A stretch of 64,000 bases of DNA from Microbacterium sp. SL75 (GCF_026625865.1 NZ_CP113067.1:3224001-3288000); one strand, 5' to 3'; shown: positions 8,044-21,622, counted from the first letter of the stretch. Translations and numbers: made by a program. Notes: a model not told the origin generated them from the sequence alone.

Positions 8044-9008
8044 GGCACCTCCTCGACACGCAGCGCCTCGGGCGCGATGACGCCCTGCAGATCCTCGACG
8101 TCGCCGAAGACATGGCCGACACCCAGCGCCGCGAGGTCAAGAAGCTTCCGACCCTGCGCGGAAAGACCGTCGTCAACCTCTTCTTCGAGGACTCCACGCG
8201 CACGCGCATCTCGTTCGAGGCCGCCGCCAAGCGCCTCTCCGCCGACGTCATCAACTTCTCGGCGAAGGGCTCGAGCGTCAGCAAGGGCGAGTCGCTCCAG
8301 GACACCGCGCAGACCCTTCAGGCGATGGGGGCGGATGCCGTGGTCATCCGCCACGGAGCCTCCGGCGCTCCTCGGACCCTCGCGACCTCCGGCTGGATCA
8401 GCGCGGGCGTGGTGAACGCCGGCGACGGCACGCACGAGCACCCGACCCAGGCCCTGCTGGACGCGCTCACGATCCGCAAGCGCCTGTTCGGCGACGACAG
8501 CCGCGGCCGCGACCTCAGCGGCATCCGGGTGACGATCGTCGGCGACGTGCTGCACTCGCGCGTCGCGCGCTCGAACGTCTGGCTGCTGCACACCCTGGGC
8601 GCCCAGGTCACCCTTGTCGCCCCGCCCACGCTCGTGCCGCAGGACGTCAGCGGGTGGCCCGTGGAGATCGACTACGACCTCGATCATGCGATCGCAGCGG
8701 GTCCGGACGCCCTCATGATGCTCCGCATCCAGCTCGAGAGAATGAGTGCCGCGTATTTCCCGACTGAACGGGAGTATTCCCGCCGGTACGGTCTCGACGC
8801 GCGGCGTTTGCAGGCTCTGCCGGACGGTAGCATTGTCCTGCACCCCGGTCCGATGAACCGGGGTCTGGAGATCTCCGCCGAAGCCGCCGATTCGCCTCGT
8901 TCGACGGTGCTCGAGCAGGTCACGAACGGTGTCTCCGTGCGGATGGCCGTTCTCTACCTGCTTCTGGCGGGCGAACGGCCCCACACCGAGAAAGAGGACC
9001 TCCGATGA
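8040..9008 (+). CDS. pyrB: Aspartate carbamoyltransferase catalytic subunit
   Basis: The 322-residue protein forms N-carbamoyl-L-aspartate from carbamoyl phosphate and aspartate, the committed step of UMP synthesis. The phosphate-binding loop S52-T-R-T-R56 and the HPTQALLD segment are intact. No pyrI regulatory-chain gene is present, as usual in actinobacteria, so control is expected at the level of expression through PyrR. The start overlaps the pyrR stop by 4 bases, and its own stop overlaps the pyrC start in the same way. Confidence 0.97.
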   Translation: MRHLLDTQRLGRDDALQILDVAEDMADTQRREVKKLPTLRGKTVVNLFFEDSTRTRISFEAAAKRLSADVINFSAKGSSVSKGESLQDTAQTLQAMGADAVVIRHGASGAPRTLATSGWISAGVVNAGDGTHEHPTQALLDALTIRKRLFGDDSRGRDLSGIRVTIVGDVLHSRVARSNVWLLHTLGAQVTLVAPPTLVPQDVSGWPVEIDYDLDHAIAAGPDALMMLRIQLERMSAAYFPTEREYSRRYGLDARRLQALPDGSIVLHPGPMNRGLEISAEAADSPRSTVLEQVTNGVSVRMAVLYLLLAGERPHTEKEDLR

Positions 9009-10327
9009 GCCACGCCACCCCCCAGACGCTTCTGGTGCGCGGCGCGCGCATCGAGGGCCACGATGCCACCGATCTCCTCGTGCGCGACGGGGTCGTCGCC
9101 GAGACCGGTTCCGGTCTGTCGCACGCGGGCGCCACGGTCGTCGACGCCGATGGGCTCATCGCCCTGCCCGGTCTGGTCGATCTGCACGTGCACCTTCGCG
9201 AACCGGGGTACGAGGCGTCCGAGACGATCCTGACCGGCTCCCGGGCGGCCGCCGCCGGTGGCTTCACCACCGTCTTCGCCATGCCCAACACCTCGCCCGT
9301 GGCCGACACCGCGGGCGTGGTCGAGCAGGAGCTCGCCCTCGGCGAGGCCGCCGGCTATGTGCACGTGCAGCCGATCGGCGCCGTGACGGTGGGACAGAAG
9401 GGCGAACGTCTCGCCGAGCTCGGCGCGATGGCCGATTCGCGCGCTCGCGTCCGCGTCTTCAGCGACGACGGGTTCTGCGTCTTCGACCCGCTCATCATGC
9501 GTCGCGCGCTGGAGTACGTGAAGGCGTTCGACGGCGTCATCGCCCAGCACGCCCAGGACCCCCGCCTGACCGAGGGCGCCCAGATGAACGAGGGCGCCGT
9601 CTCGGCCGAGCTCGGTCTCGCCGGCTGGCCCGCGGTCGCCGAGGAATCGATCATCGCCCGCGACGTCCTGCTGGCCGAGCACGTGGGCTCGCGCCTGCAC
9701 GTGTGCCACCTCAGCACCGCGGGTTCGGTCGACATTATTCGCTGGGCCAAGAAGCGGGGCGTCAACGTCACCGCCGAGGTCACCCCGCATCACCTGCTGC
9801 TGACCGACGAGCTCGTGCGCGACTACGACGCCCGCTTCAAGGTCAACCCGCCGCTGCGCCGCGAAGAGGACGTCCTCGCGGTGCGCGAGGGCCTGGCCGA
9901 CGGCACGATCGACATCGTGGCCACCGACCACGCTCCGCACCCCACCGAGGCGAAGGCCTGCGAGTGGGCGGCGGCGGCCAACGGCATGGTCGGGCTCGAG
10001 AGCGCCCTGCGGGTCGTCCATCAGGCGATGGTCGAGACGGGCCTGATGACCTGGGCCGACGTCGCCCGGGTGATGTCGGCGACCCCGGCGCGCATCGGTC
10101 GCCTCGACGGCCACGGCACGCCCGTGGCCGAGGGACAGCCCGCCACCTTCACGCTCTACGACCCGCGCCCCTCGCGTGCGTTCGGACTCGACGATCTCGC
10201 GGGACGCAGCACGAATTCGCCCTACCTCGGCCGGGAGCTGCCCGGAGAGGTGCGCTGGACCGTGCGTGCCGGCATCCCGACCGTCGCCGACGGTGCCGTG
10301 CTCGACGCCCCCGGAGCGCTCTCGTGA
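9005..10327 (+). CDS. pyrC: Dihydroorotase
   Basis: The 440-residue amidohydrolase cyclises carbamoyl aspartate to dihydroorotate. The metal motif H61-V-H63 sits in [10 protein letters not shown], and later metal and substrate residues appear in EVTPHHLLL and [10 protein letters not shown]. Length and motifs match the actinobacterial/Bacillus type rather than the short E. coli type. ATGA overlaps on both sides place it in the middle of the translationally coupled pyr operon. Confidence 0.96.
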   Translation: MSHATPQTLLVRGARIEGHDATDLLVRDGVVAETGSGLSHAGATVVDADGLIALPGLVDLHVHLREPGYEASETILTGSRAAAAGGFTTVFAMPNTSPVADTAGVVEQELALGEAAGYVHVQPIGAVTVGQKGERLAELGAMADSRARVRVFSDDGFCVFDPLIMRRALEYVKAFDGVIAQHAQDPRLTEGAQMNEGAVSAELGLAGWPAVAEESIIARDVLLAEHVGSRLHVCHLSTAGSVDIIRWAKKRGVNVTAEVTPHHLLLTDELVRDYDARFKVNPPLRREEDVLAVREGLADGTIDIVATDHAPHPTEAKACEWAAAANGMVGLESALRVVHQAMVETGLMTWADVARVMSATPARIGRLDGHGTPVAEGQPATFTLYDPRPSRAFGLDDLAGRSTNSPYLGRELPGEVRWTVRAGIPTVADGAVLDAPGALS

Positions 10328-10827
10328 GCCGCGAGGGCGCCCTGCTCGTCATGGTCGGCGTGGCCGTCGTCTTGCTCGCCCTGCTCGCGTGGGCCTGGGT
10401 ACGACGAACGCGGCGCGATGCGCGCTACTCCGCCCCGGTGGGGGAGCTGGCCGAAGGCGCCGTCGAGACGGCGGTGTTCTCGGGGCTCTACGTCGCCACG
10501 ACCCGGCACGACGAGCCGCTCGAGCGGCTCGCCATCAAGGGTCTCGGCTTCCGCTCCCGCCTCGACGTCACCGTCACCACGGCGGGCGTCGCGCTCGACC
10601 TCCGAGGCCAGCCGCGCATCGTGCTCGACCGCGACCGCCTGGTGGATGCCGCTCAAGCCACCGTCGCCATCGACCGCGTGGTCGAGCGCGACGGCCTGAC
10701 GCGCGTCAGCTGGCGCATCGACGACGAGACCGTCGTCGACACCTACCTCCGACCCCAGGATGCCTCGGCGAAAGCCCTCGCCGACGCCATCCGTCCCCTC
10801 ATCACCACGACAGGAAGCGACGCATGA
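10324..10827 (+). CDS. Conserved membrane protein between pyrC and carA
   Basis: This 167-residue protein has one N-terminal transmembrane helix (about residues 5-25, [19 protein letters not shown]), then Arg-rich cytoplasmic flank VRRTRRD, then a soluble domain of about 135 residues with a PH-like strand pattern. A gene at the same place, described only as a possible export or membrane protein, exists in the mycobacterial pyr operon. Its function is unknown; strict co-occurrence with carbamoyl-phosphate genes suggests a structural or assembly role at the membrane. It starts with GTG inside the pyrC stop (GTGA) and ends in an ATGA overlap with carA. Confidence 0.85.
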   Translation: MSREGALLVMVGVAVVLLALLAWAWVRRTRRDARYSAPVGELAEGAVETAVFSGLYVATTRHDEPLERLAIKGLGFRSRLDVTVTTAGVALDLRGQPRIVLDRDRLVDAAQATVAIDRVVERDGLTRVSWRIDDETVVDTYLRPQDASAKALADAIRPLITTTGSDA

Positions 10828-11988
10828 CCGCCCTGATCAGTTCCTCGCGCCTCACGCGAGACCCCGCCGTCCTCGTGCTCGAAGACGGCACCCGCTACAC
10901 CGGCCGTGCCTACGGCGCACGCGGCGAGACCCTCGGCGAGGTCGTCTTCGCCACCGGCATGACCGGCTATCAAGAGACCATCACCGACCCCTCGTACGCG
11001 GGTCAGATCGTCCTGCAGACCGCGCCCCACATCGGCAACACCGGCGTGAACGAGGAAGACCCCGAGTCGCGTCGCATCTGGGTCGCCGGCTACGTCGTGC
11101 GCGACCCCTCGCGCATGGTGTCGAACTGGCGCGCCGACCGTTCGCTCGACGACGCCCTCGTCGAGGACGGGATCGTCGGCATCTCGGGCATCGACACCCG
11201 CGCGGTCACCCGCCGCATCCGCTCGTCGGGCAGCATGCGCGGCGGCGTCTTCTCGGGCGAGGCGGCGAACCTCGCTCCCGACGAGCAGCTGCGCCGCGTG
11301 CTCGAGGCCCCGGGCATGGCGGGCCGCAACCTGTCGGCCGAGGTCTCGGTCACCGAGGTCGAGGTCACGCCCGCCACGGCGGAGCGGATCGGCAACCTCG
11401 CCGTCCTCGACCTGGGCGTCAAGCAGTCCACGATCGTGAACCTCGCGGCCCGCGGCTTCGACGTGCACGTCTTCCCGCAGTCCGCCACGATCGACGACAT
11501 CCGCGCGATCGAGCCGGTCGCGGCCTTCTACTCGAACGGTCCCGGCGACCCCGCGGCATCCGACCAGCACGTCGAGCTGCTCCGCGCCGTCCTCGGCGAC
11601 GGCCTGCCGTTCTTCGGCATCTGCTTCGGCAATCAGCTGCTGGGGCGCGCCCTCGGCTTCGGCACGTACAAGCTGCCGTTCGGACACCGCGGCATCAACC
11701 AGCCGGTGCTCGACAAGACCACCGGCCGCGTCGAGATCACCTCCCAGAACCACGGATTCGCCGTCGACGCCCCGCTCGATCAGGTCGTCGACAGCCCGAA
11801 CGGCTTCGGCCGCGTCGAGGTGAGCCACATCGGCCTCAACGACAACGTCGTCGAGGGGCTACGCGCCCTCGACATCCCCGCGTTCAGCGTCCAGTACCAC
11901 CCCGAGGCGGCCTCGGGCCCGCACGACGCCAACTACCTGTTCGACCGCTTCCGCGAGATGGTTCTCGCGACGATGGAGACCAAGAAGA

Positions 11989-11996
<8 letters not shown>
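10824..11996 (+). CDS. carA: Carbamoyl-phosphate synthase small (glutaminase) subunit
   Basis: The 390-residue subunit hydrolyses glutamine and passes ammonia to CarB. The class I amidotransferase triad is visible: Cys267 in [11 protein letters not shown], then His359 and Glu361 in QYHPEA. The N-terminal CarA domain starts [16 protein letters not shown] second in-frame upstream extension exists but is the shadow of the preceding genes; the ATG at 10824, overlapping the previous stop, is the sensible start. Its 3' end overlaps carB by 8 bases. Confidence 0.97.
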
Positions 11997-15272
<3,276 letters not shown>

Positions 15273-15276
<4 letters not shown>

Positions 15277-16133
15277 GCGACACCTTCGGACAGCGGCTCA
15301 GCGCCGCCCTCGACCTGCACGGCGCCCTGTGCGTCGGCATCGACCCCCACGCCGCGCTGCTGTCGGCGTGGGGGCTGGATGCCACGGCCGAGGGCGCGCG
15401 CGAGTTCGGCCTGCGAGTGGTCGAGGCCGCCCGCGGGCGGGTCGGCGTGGTCAAGCCGCAGGTGGCGTTCTTCGAGCGGTACGGCTCCCGCGGTTTCGCC
15501 GCGCTGGAGGACGTGATGGCGGGCGCCCGCGACGCCGGGCTCCTGGTGATCGCCGACGCCAAGCGCGGTGACATCGGTACGACCATGGAGGGCTACGCCC
15601 ACGCGTGGCTCGAACCCGGCTCGCCCCTCGAGGCGGATGCCGTGACCCTGTCGCCGTACATGGGTGCCGACTCGTTGCGCGACACGCTGTCGCTCGCGGT
15701 GCACCACGGAAAGGGCGCGTTCGTGCTGACCGCGACGAGCAACCCCGAGGCGCGTGCGCTGCAGAGCGCGATCGTCGACGACGCGCAAGCCGTGGGCGAT
15801 CACGAGCATGTCGCCGCGCGCGTGGCGCACGACGTCAACCAGGCCAACATCGGCGCACCCGGGGCCCTGGGTCCCGTGGGAGTCGTCGTCGGAGCCACAG
15901 TGGACCGCACCGCTTTCGGCCTCGGAGACGTGGCTCTGGCGGGCATGCCGATCCTCGCTCCGGGTTTCGGCGCGCAGGGGGCAGCCCCTGCCGATCTGCG
16001 CCGCCTCTTCGGTTACGTCGCGAAGGCCGTCGTGGCCAACGAGAGCCGAAGCATCCTCGCGGTCGGACCCGACCGTCTCGCCACCCGCATCGATGAGCGC
16101 GCCGCGCTCTACCGGGAGTCCCTGCATGGCTGA
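15273..16133 (+). CDS. pyrF: Orotidine 5'-phosphate decarboxylase (type 2)
   Basis: The 286-residue decarboxylase makes UMP from OMP. The catalytic network D95-A-K97-R-G-D100 is present, and length and sequence match the actinobacterial type 2 family rather than the short E. coli form. The start is GTG overlapping the carB stop, and the stop lies 8 bases inside the next gene, so the following guanylate kinase is on the same transcript. pyrD and pyrE are not in the window. Confidence 0.95.
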
Positions 16134-17031
16134 AACCCGTCGCCCACCCGAGGTAGACCGCGCCGCCGCCTCGCGCCGCGCCGTCGAGGCCCGTCGCGAG
16201 CGCGCCGCGCTCAAGCGCGACGTGTCGACGCGCGTCATCTCGCCGCAGGAGCTGCTGCGCCGGGGACTCGCCGACCCGCTCTCCGCGGCCGGTGCAATGC
16301 GCGTGACGGAGTTCCTCACGGCGATCCCCGCGATCGGCGAGAGCAAGCGCGACCGCATCCTCGCCTCGCTCTCGATCTCGCCGGTGAAACGCCTCGGCGG
16401 CCTCGGCACGCGCCAGCGCGACGCCCTGCGGCAGTACCTCGACACGCGCTGGCCCGAGCCCGGGCCGCGTGAGGGCCGCAGTCGTCTCATCGTGCTCGCC
16501 GGACCCACCGCGGTCGGCAAGGGCACGGTCGCCGCCCACATCAAGCAGAACTACCCCGAGATCCACCTCTCGGTCTCGGCCACCACCCGTGCGCCGCGCC
16601 CGGGCGAGGTCGAGGGCGAGCACTACTACTTCGTCGACGACGCCGAGTTCGACCGTCTGGTCGCCTCGGGAGAGCTGCTGGAGTGGGCCGTCGTGCACAA
16701 CAAGAACCGCTACGGCACTCCGCGCGCACCCATCGAGCAGGTGCTCACCGGCGGCGGCACCGCCCTGCTCGAGATCGATCTGCAGGGTGCCCGCCAGGTG
16801 CGCGCCGCCGATCCTTCGGCGACCCTGGTCTTCCTGCTGCCGCCGAGCTGGGACGAGCTCGTCCAGCGTCTGGTCGGGCGCGGGACCGAGGATGCCGAGG
16901 AGCGTGCCCGACGATTGCGCACGGCGCGTGTCGAACTCGCGGCCCAGAACGAGTTCGACTACCGCGTCGTGAACGAGAACGTCGACTCGGCCGCTGCGGA
17001 GGTCGTCGCCCTGGCGGCGGCACAGCGCTGA
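16126..17031 (+). CDS. gmk: Fusion of mIHF nucleoid protein and guanylate kinase
   Basis: This 301-residue protein joins two proteins that are separate neighbours in mycobacteria. Residues about 10-108 match mycobacterial integration host factor mIHF, including the helix-two-turn-helix segment MRVTEFLTAIPAIGESKRD and the VKRLGGLGTRQR arm. Residues from about 120 form guanylate kinase, with P-loop G126-P-T-A-V-G-K132-G-T, SVSATTRAPRPGEVEGEHYYFV for GMP binding, and a lid RxxxRG near 245. The kinase phosphorylates GMP to GDP. A DNA-binding domain tethered to it could place it on the nucleoid or stabilise it; that is inference. The start ATG overlaps pyrF by 8 bases, so translation is coupled to the pyr operon. 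Confidence 0.93.
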   Translation: MAETRRPPEVDRAAASRRAVEARRERAALKRDVSTRVISPQELLRRGLADPLSAAGAMRVTEFLTAIPAIGESKRDRILASLSISPVKRLGGLGTRQRDALRQYLDTRWPEPGPREGRSRLIVLAGPTAVGKGTVAAHIKQNYPEIHLSVSATTRAPRPGEVEGEHYYFVDDAEFDRLVASGELLEWAVVHNKNRYGTPRAPIEQVLTGGGTALLEIDLQGARQVRAADPSATLVFLLPPSWDELVQRLVGRGTEDAEERARRLRTARVELAAQNEFDYRVVNENVDSAAAEVVALAAAQR

Positions 17032-17159
17032 GCGGTCACCGGCGCGCACCGTCGGTCGACGGCGGGATGGACTCCCGCGACCTCGCTGCCGGTCCCCGCG
17101 AGGTTGCGCCACGTTACACCTGACTCGGCGGACGACGGCGATGCCGCCAGGGTGGGGGC

Positions 17160-17987
17160 ATGCCCCTTGCCGTTCGTCCTCCCGCTGTCGGTCGTAGCGC
17201 CGCGCCCCGCGGAACCGTCTCGCTCCGAGGCGTCGAGCGCACCTTCGGCGCGACGCGCACCGTGCTGCGCGGCATCCAGCTCGATCTGGCGCCCGCCGAG
17301 ATCGTCACCGTCATCGGTCCATCGGGTTGCGGCAAGTCGACGCTCCTGCGCCTCCTCGGCGGGTTGGACAGCCCCACCGCCGGCCGCATCACCGTGGACG
17401 GCACGGCCGTGCGCGCCACCGATGCCCGCACAGCGATGGCGTTCCAGGAGCCGCGCCTGCTGCCCTGGCGCACCCTCGCCCAGAACGTCGCGCTCGGGCT
17501 CCCGCGCAGCACCGACCGGCGCTCCGGAACGGCCCGCGTGGCCGAGCTGCTCGACCTCGTCGGGCTCGAGGCCGCTGCGGCGCACCGTCCGCGCGAGGTC
17601 TCCGGAGGAATGGCGCAGCGTGCCTCGCTCGCGCGAGCGCTCGCCCGCGACCCCGAGGTCCTGCTGCTCGACGAGCCGTTCGGCGCCCTCGACGCCCTCA
17701 CCCGGCTGCGTATGCAGGACCTGCTGCTCGAGATCCACGCATCCCGCCCCACCACCATCGTGCTCGTCACGCACGACGTGGAAGAGGCGCTGTACCTCGC
17801 CGACCGGGTCGTGCTCCTGCGTGCGCTCGGCGACGACGATGCCGCGTCGTCCGTCTCGCGCGTGATCGAGGTACCGGGCGCCCGTCCTCGCGATCGCGCC
17901 GACCACACCCTGACCGCCCTGCGCGTCGAACTCCTGAACGGGCTCGGCGTGCACACTGTCCATCACTCTCGCCAGGAGACCCCATGA
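17160..17987 (+). CDS. ABC transporter ATP-binding protein, sulfonate/nitrate/taurine type
   Basis: The 275-residue ATPase has Walker A GPSGCGKST (Lys59), Q-loop in FQEPRLLPWRT, signature SGGMAQRAS beginning at Ser148, Walker B LLLDEPFGALD and the switch His in VTHDVEEAL. The EPRLLPW sequence is typical of SsuB/TauB/NrtD ATPases. It opens a three-gene transporter inserted between gmk and rpoZ, where actinobacterial synteny normally has no such genes. The 128-bp gap upstream holds no recognised site. No monooxygenase (ssuD) is adjacent, so the substrate is uncertain. Confidence 0.92.
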   Translation: MPLAVRPPAVGRSAAPRGTVSLRGVERTFGATRTVLRGIQLDLAPAEIVTVIGPSGCGKSTLLRLLGGLDSPTAGRITVDGTAVRATDARTAMAFQEPRLLPWRTLAQNVALGLPRSTDRRSGTARVAELLDLVGLEAAAAHRPREVSGGMAQRASLARALARDPEVLLLDEPFGALDALTRLRMQDLLLEIHASRPTTIVLVTHDVEEALYLADRVVLLRALGDDDAASSVSRVIEVPGARPRDRADHTLTALRVELLNGLGVHTVHHSRQETP

Positions 17988-19027
17988 GCCCCCTGTCCCG
18001 CCGCCTCGTCCCCGCCACCGCGATCGCGGGGGCGCTCGTCCTCGTGCTCACCGGATGCCTCGCCGGCGAGAACGCTCCCTCCTCGGCCGGAGCAGGCGGT
18101 GCCTCCGCGGCGGGGGAGTGGTCGACCGACACCGTGACCTTGGACTTCGCCACCTACAACCCGCTCAGCCTGATCGTGCGCGACCAGGGACTCGTCGAGA
18201 AGGCCCTCGGCGACGCGGTGACGGTCGAATGGGTGCAGTCGGCCGGCTCGAACAAGGCCAACGAGTTCCTGCGAGCGGGATCCATCGACGTCGGCTCCAC
18301 CGCGGGGTCGGCTGCCCTGCTGGCCCGAGCCAACGGATCGCCCATCAAGGTCATCGACATCTACTCCCAGCCCGAATGGTCGGCCCTGGTCGTCTCCGCC
18401 GACAGCGACATCACCTCGGTCGCCGACCTCGCCGGCACGTCGATAGCTGCGACGCCGGGTACGGATCCGTACTTCTTCCTCCTGCAGGCGCTCGAGACCG
18501 CCGGACTCGGGCTCGATGACGTGCAGCTGCAGAACCTGCAGCATGCCGACGGTCGCGCGGCCCTGGCCGCCGGTTCGGTCGACGCCTGGGCGGGATTGGA
18601 CCCGATCATGGCCGCCGCGGAGGCTGAGTCGGGCGCGAAGCTGCTGTATCGCAACGTCGATTTCAACTCGTACGGTTTCCTCAACGCGACCGAGGACTTC
18701 ATCGACAACCATCCCGACGTCGCACAGGTGGTCGTCGACGCATACGAGCAGGCCCGCACGTGGGCACTCGAGAACCCCGACGAGACCGCAGCGCTGCTGG
18801 CGGAGGTCGCCGGCATCGATCCGTCGGTGGCCACCACCGTCATCGGCAAACGCTCGAACCTCGATGTGAGCGGTATCCCCGGCGACGATCAGCTCGCGGT
18901 GCTGCGCGTGATCGCCCCCGTGCTCGTCCAGTCCGATGCCGTGCAGGGTGGTGACCAGGCCGTGCAGACGGCCCTCGAGTCGATCGTGCACGACGACTTC
19001 GCCCGCTCCGCGACAGGCGATCGATGA
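17984..19027 (+). CDS. ABC transporter substrate-binding lipoprotein (SsuA/NrtA-like)
   Basis: The 347-residue protein has a lipoprotein signal with lipobox LTGC (Cys25). The mature domain resembles aliphatic-sulfonate or nitrate/taurine binding proteins: FATYNPLSLIVRDQGLVEK, then GSNKANEFLRAGSIDVG, then IAATPGTDPYFFLLQALE. The gene overlaps the ATPase stop (ATGA) and the permease start (ATGA), so the three are translated as a unit. Ligand identity cannot be told from sequence alone. Confidence 0.92.
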   Translation: MSPLSRRLVPATAIAGALVLVLTGCLAGENAPSSAGAGGASAAGEWSTDTVTLDFATYNPLSLIVRDQGLVEKALGDAVTVEWVQSAGSNKANEFLRAGSIDVGSTAGSAALLARANGSPIKVIDIYSQPEWSALVVSADSDITSVADLAGTSIAATPGTDPYFFLLQALETAGLGLDDVQLQNLQHADGRAALAAGSVDAWAGLDPIMAAAEAESGAKLLYRNVDFNSYGFLNATEDFIDNHPDVAQVVVDAYEQARTWALENPDETAALLAEVAGIDPSVATTVIGKRSNLDVSGIPGDDQLAVLRVIAPVLVQSDAVQGGDQAVQTALESIVHDDFARSATGDR

Positions 19028-19878
19028 CCGCCGGCGCCAGCCGCTTCGCGGTCGAGGCGCGGACGGGGCGCACCGGGGTCGCAGACCAGGGGGGAGTCAC
19101 CGTGGCGGCGACGCGCTCGTTCTGGTCACGACCGGCTGTGCACGTGGTCGGGGGACTCGTCATCCCCGTCCTGCTTCTCGCGGTCTGGCAGATCACCACC
19201 TCGGTCGGGCTCGTGCCGGTGTACCGGCTGCCTCCGCCCGCGTCCGTCGTCACCGCCGCCGTCGGTCTGGCGGAGTCCGGGGAGTTGTGGCGTCATATCA
19301 CCATCTCGATGCAGCGGGTGCTGGTCGGCTTCACCGTGGGTTCGCTCGTCGGGCTGGCGGTCGCGGCCCTGGTGGGCCTCACCCGTGCGGGGGACGTGCT
19401 GTTGAGCCCCACTCTCGCCGCCATCCGTGCGATCCCCTCACTCGCTCTCGTTCCGCTCCTGCTGCTGTGGATGGGGATCGGCGAGGATTCGAAGGTCACC
19501 CTCATCGCCGTCGGCGCCTTCTTCCCGATCTTCACGACCGTGGCCGGCGCCCTGCGTCACGTCGACGCGCAGCTCGTCGAGATGGGGCGCTCCTTCAGCC
19601 TGCGCGGCTGGGAGTTGTTCCGCGCGGTGCAGCTGCCGGCCGTCGTGCCCTCCCTCGTCTCGGGACTGCGGCTGGCGATGGCGCAGTCATGGCTCTTCCT
19701 GGTCGCTTCCGAGCTCATCGCCGCGTCGATGGGCCTCGGATTCCTCCTGACGCTGTCGCAGCAGAACGGCCGCGTCGACCGCATCCTGCTGACCATCGCG
19801 CTGCTGGCGGTTCTGGGGGCGCTGTCCAACGCCATCCTCAGCGTGATCGAGAAGCGTCTGCTGCGCCGCTGGACGTGA
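19024..19878 (+). CDS. ABC transporter permease (SsuC-like)
   Basis: The 284-residue membrane protein has an N-terminal helix (about 40-58) and further helices through to residue 275. The BPD-transport inner-membrane signature [20 protein letters not shown] is the EAA loop that docks to the ATPase. It closes the transporter operon. The first ~35 residues are Ala/Gly/Thr-rich and poorly conserved, so a later start (for example the GTG near 19099) is possible. Confidence 0.9.
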   Translation: MTAGASRFAVEARTGRTGVADQGGVTVAATRSFWSRPAVHVVGGLVIPVLLLAVWQITTSVGLVPVYRLPPPASVVTAAVGLAESGELWRHITISMQRVLVGFTVGSLVGLAVAALVGLTRAGDVLLSPTLAAIRAIPSLALVPLLLLWMGIGEDSKVTLIAVGAFFPIFTTVAGALRHVDAQLVEMGRSFSLRGWELFRAVQLPAVVPSLVSGLRLAMAQSWLFLVASELIAASMGLGFLLTLSQQNGRVDRILLTIALLAVLGALSNAILSVIEKRLLRRWT

Positions 19879-19913
19879 CGGCGGTCCCGACGCGATATTG
19901 CAGCCCGGCGCGG

Positions 19914-19919
19914 TAGACT
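19914..19919 (+). promoter_or_regulatory. Probable -10 element (TAGACT) for rpoZ
   Basis: TAGACT lies 68 nt before the rpoZ ATG. An out-of-frame ATG at 19926 is exactly 6 nt downstream, the spacing seen for leaderless starts here, so the transcript may begin at that ATG. Confidence 0.55.
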
Positions 19920-19981
19920 GGTCGAATGCTTCGGCGCTCCCGGCGCCGCATCCACCTCATCCGCCGCACCAGGAGGTTCCC

Positions 19982-20236
19982 ATGGCCGGACGTGACAAGG
20001 GCATTATCGACCCGCCCATCGACGCTCTGCTCGACAAGGTCGACTCGAAGTACCAGCTCGTCATCTACGCGTCCAAGCGCGCGCGTCAGATCAACGACTA
20101 CTACTCCGACCTGCACGAGGGAAACCTCTTCGACAACGTGGGCCCGCTCGTGGACTCCACCGTCGAGGACAAGCCCCTGACGATCGCTCTGCACGAGATC
20201 CACGAAGACAAGCTGCGCCTGCGCGCTGCGGAGTGA
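19982..20236 (+). CDS. rpoZ: DNA-directed RNA polymerase omega subunit
   Basis: The 84-residue omega subunit helps fold and stabilise the beta' subunit. Its core has [20 protein letters not shown], the conserved omega helix, followed by [19 protein letters not shown]. The ATG is preceded by a perfect AGGAGG at 19971-19976. In most actinobacteria rpoZ follows gmk and is followed by coaBC; here an ABC transporter separates it from gmk and coaBC is absent. Confidence 0.95.
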   Translation: MAGRDKGIIDPPIDALLDKVDSKYQLVIYASKRARQINDYYSDLHEGNLFDNVGPLVDSTVEDKPLTIALHEIHEDKLRLRAAE

Positions 20237-20279
20237 TCCCCAGCCTGCGCACTCTCGTGATCTGTTCACAGATGTGACG

Positions 20280-20312
20280 ATGCCCCGGGCGGCCGATCGC
20301 CGCCCGGGGCAT
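20280..20312 (+). terminator. GC-rich hairpin after rpoZ
   Basis: Two perfect 14-bp arms (20280-20293 and 20299-20312) surround a CGATC loop. No T-tract follows. A CATACT hexamer at 20310-20315, overlapping the right arm, is a candidate -10 for metK, so terminator and promoter abut. Confidence 0.65.
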
Positions 20313-20352
20313 ACTTGTGCCCATCCCCGCCCCACACTTCTCCGGAGTCGCC

Positions 20353-21546
20353 TTGACCGACCTGCGCCTTTTCACGTCCGAGTCCGTCACCGAGGGTCAC
20401 CCCGACAAGATCTGCGATCAGATCTCCGACAGCATCCTCGATGCCATCCTCACCGAGGACCCCACCGGTCGCGTGGCCGTCGAGACGCTCGTGACGACGG
20501 GCCTCGTGCACGTGGCCGGCGAGGTGTCAACGAGCGCCTACGTCGAGATCCCGGCGATCGTTCGCGACGTGGTCAACCGCATCGGGTACACCTCGAGCGA
20601 CACCGGCTTCGACGGTGAGTCGTGCGGCGTCTCCGTCTCGATCGGGGCGCAGTCGTCCGACATCGCCGCGGGCGTCAACAAGGCGTTCGAGCAGCGCGAG
20701 CGCGGCTCCGTCGACCCGCGCGACCTCCAGGGTGCCGGCGATCAGGGCATCATGTTCGGCTTCGCCACCAACGAAACCCCCCAGCTCATGCCGATGGCCG
20801 CCTGGACCGCCCACCGCATCGCCGAACGTCTGGCATCCGTCCGCAAGGACGGATCGCTGCCGTTCCTGCGCCCCGACGGCAAGACGCAGGTCACCCTCGG
20901 CTACGACGGCCTCGTGCCCCGCACGGTCGACTCCGTCGTGCTGTCGACCCAGCACCACCCCGACATCTCGCAAGAAGACCTGCGCGCCGAGGTGCAGGCC
21001 GCGGTCATCGACCCCGTGCTGGCCGAGACCGGCCTCGAACTGCCCGACGTGAAGTACTACATCAACCCCGCCGGTCCGTTCGTCATCGGCGGCCCGAAGG
21101 GCGATGCAGGCCTCACGGGCCGCAAGATCATCATCGACACCTACGGCGGCGCGTCGCGCCACGGCGGAGGCGCCTTCAGCGGCAAGGACCCGTCGAAGGT
21201 CGACCGCTCGGCGGCGTACGCCATGCGATGGGTCGCGAAGAACGCGGTCGCCGCGGGTCTCGCCGACCGGCTCGAGGTGCAGGTCGCCTACGCGATCGGC
21301 AAGGCCAACCCCGTGGGCCTGTACGTGGAGTCGTTCGGCACCGCACACGTCACCGACGAGGCCATCGTGCGCGCGATCCGCGAGGTGTTCGATCTGCGTC
21401 CGGCCGCGATCGTCGACCAGCTCGACCTGCTGCGGCCGATCTACGCTCGAACCGCGACGTACGGTCACTTCGGCCGCGAACTGCCCGACTTCACGTGGGA
21501 ACGCACCGACCGCGTCGACGAGCTGCGTACCGCCGCCGGACTCTGA
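20353..21546 (+). CDS. metK: S-adenosylmethionine synthetase
   Basis: The product is 397 residues if translation starts at TTG 20353, which has CGGAG 7-8 nt upstream; an in-frame GTG at 20317 would add 12 residues but lies at the edge of the hairpin and too near the likely transcription start. Conserved motifs include [13 protein letters not shown], the GAGDQG loop and [15 protein letters not shown]. The enzyme makes SAM from methionine and ATP. No SAM riboswitch fold is visible in the short leader. Confidence 0.95.
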   Translation: MTDLRLFTSESVTEGHPDKICDQISDSILDAILTEDPTGRVAVETLVTTGLVHVAGEVSTSAYVEIPAIVRDVVNRIGYTSSDTGFDGESCGVSVSIGAQSSDIAAGVNKAFEQRERGSVDPRDLQGAGDQGIMFGFATNETPQLMPMAAWTAHRIAERLASVRKDGSLPFLRPDGKTQVTLGYDGLVPRTVDSVVLSTQHHPDISQEDLRAEVQAAVIDPVLAETGLELPDVKYYINPAGPFVIGGPKGDAGLTGRKIIIDTYGGASRHGGGAFSGKDPSKVDRSAAYAMRWVAKNAVAAGLADRLEVQVAYAIGKANPVGLYVESFGTAHVTDEAIVRAIREVFDLRPAAIVDQLDLLRPIYARTATYGHFGRELPDFTWERTDRVDELRTAAGL

Positions 21547-21622
21547 CGGTGACCGGGGGAGTGCGCTCCGCCCGCCCACAGGTCTTCCCGCGCGACGGCG
21601 TTCACGGCGGGGGAGTCTCCTC

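Noticed and set aside
17160..19878. Calling the ABC transporter ssuBAC by symbol
   Set aside because: The motifs fit the sulfonate/nitrate/taurine superfamily but no ssuD/tauD or other substrate gene is adjacent; the substrate remains open.
20260..20274. ATCTGT-TC-ACAGAT dyad and TCACA/TGTGA halves resembling a CRP/GlxR site between rpoZ and metK
   Set aside because: Half-site spacing does not match TGTGA-N6-TCACA, and the dyad is short; likely chance next to the terminator.
20317..20352. GTG at 20317 as the metK start
   Set aside because: It lies at the edge of the rpoZ hairpin, only 2 nt after the likely -10, and lacks a ribosome site; TTG at 20353 has CGGAG at proper spacing.
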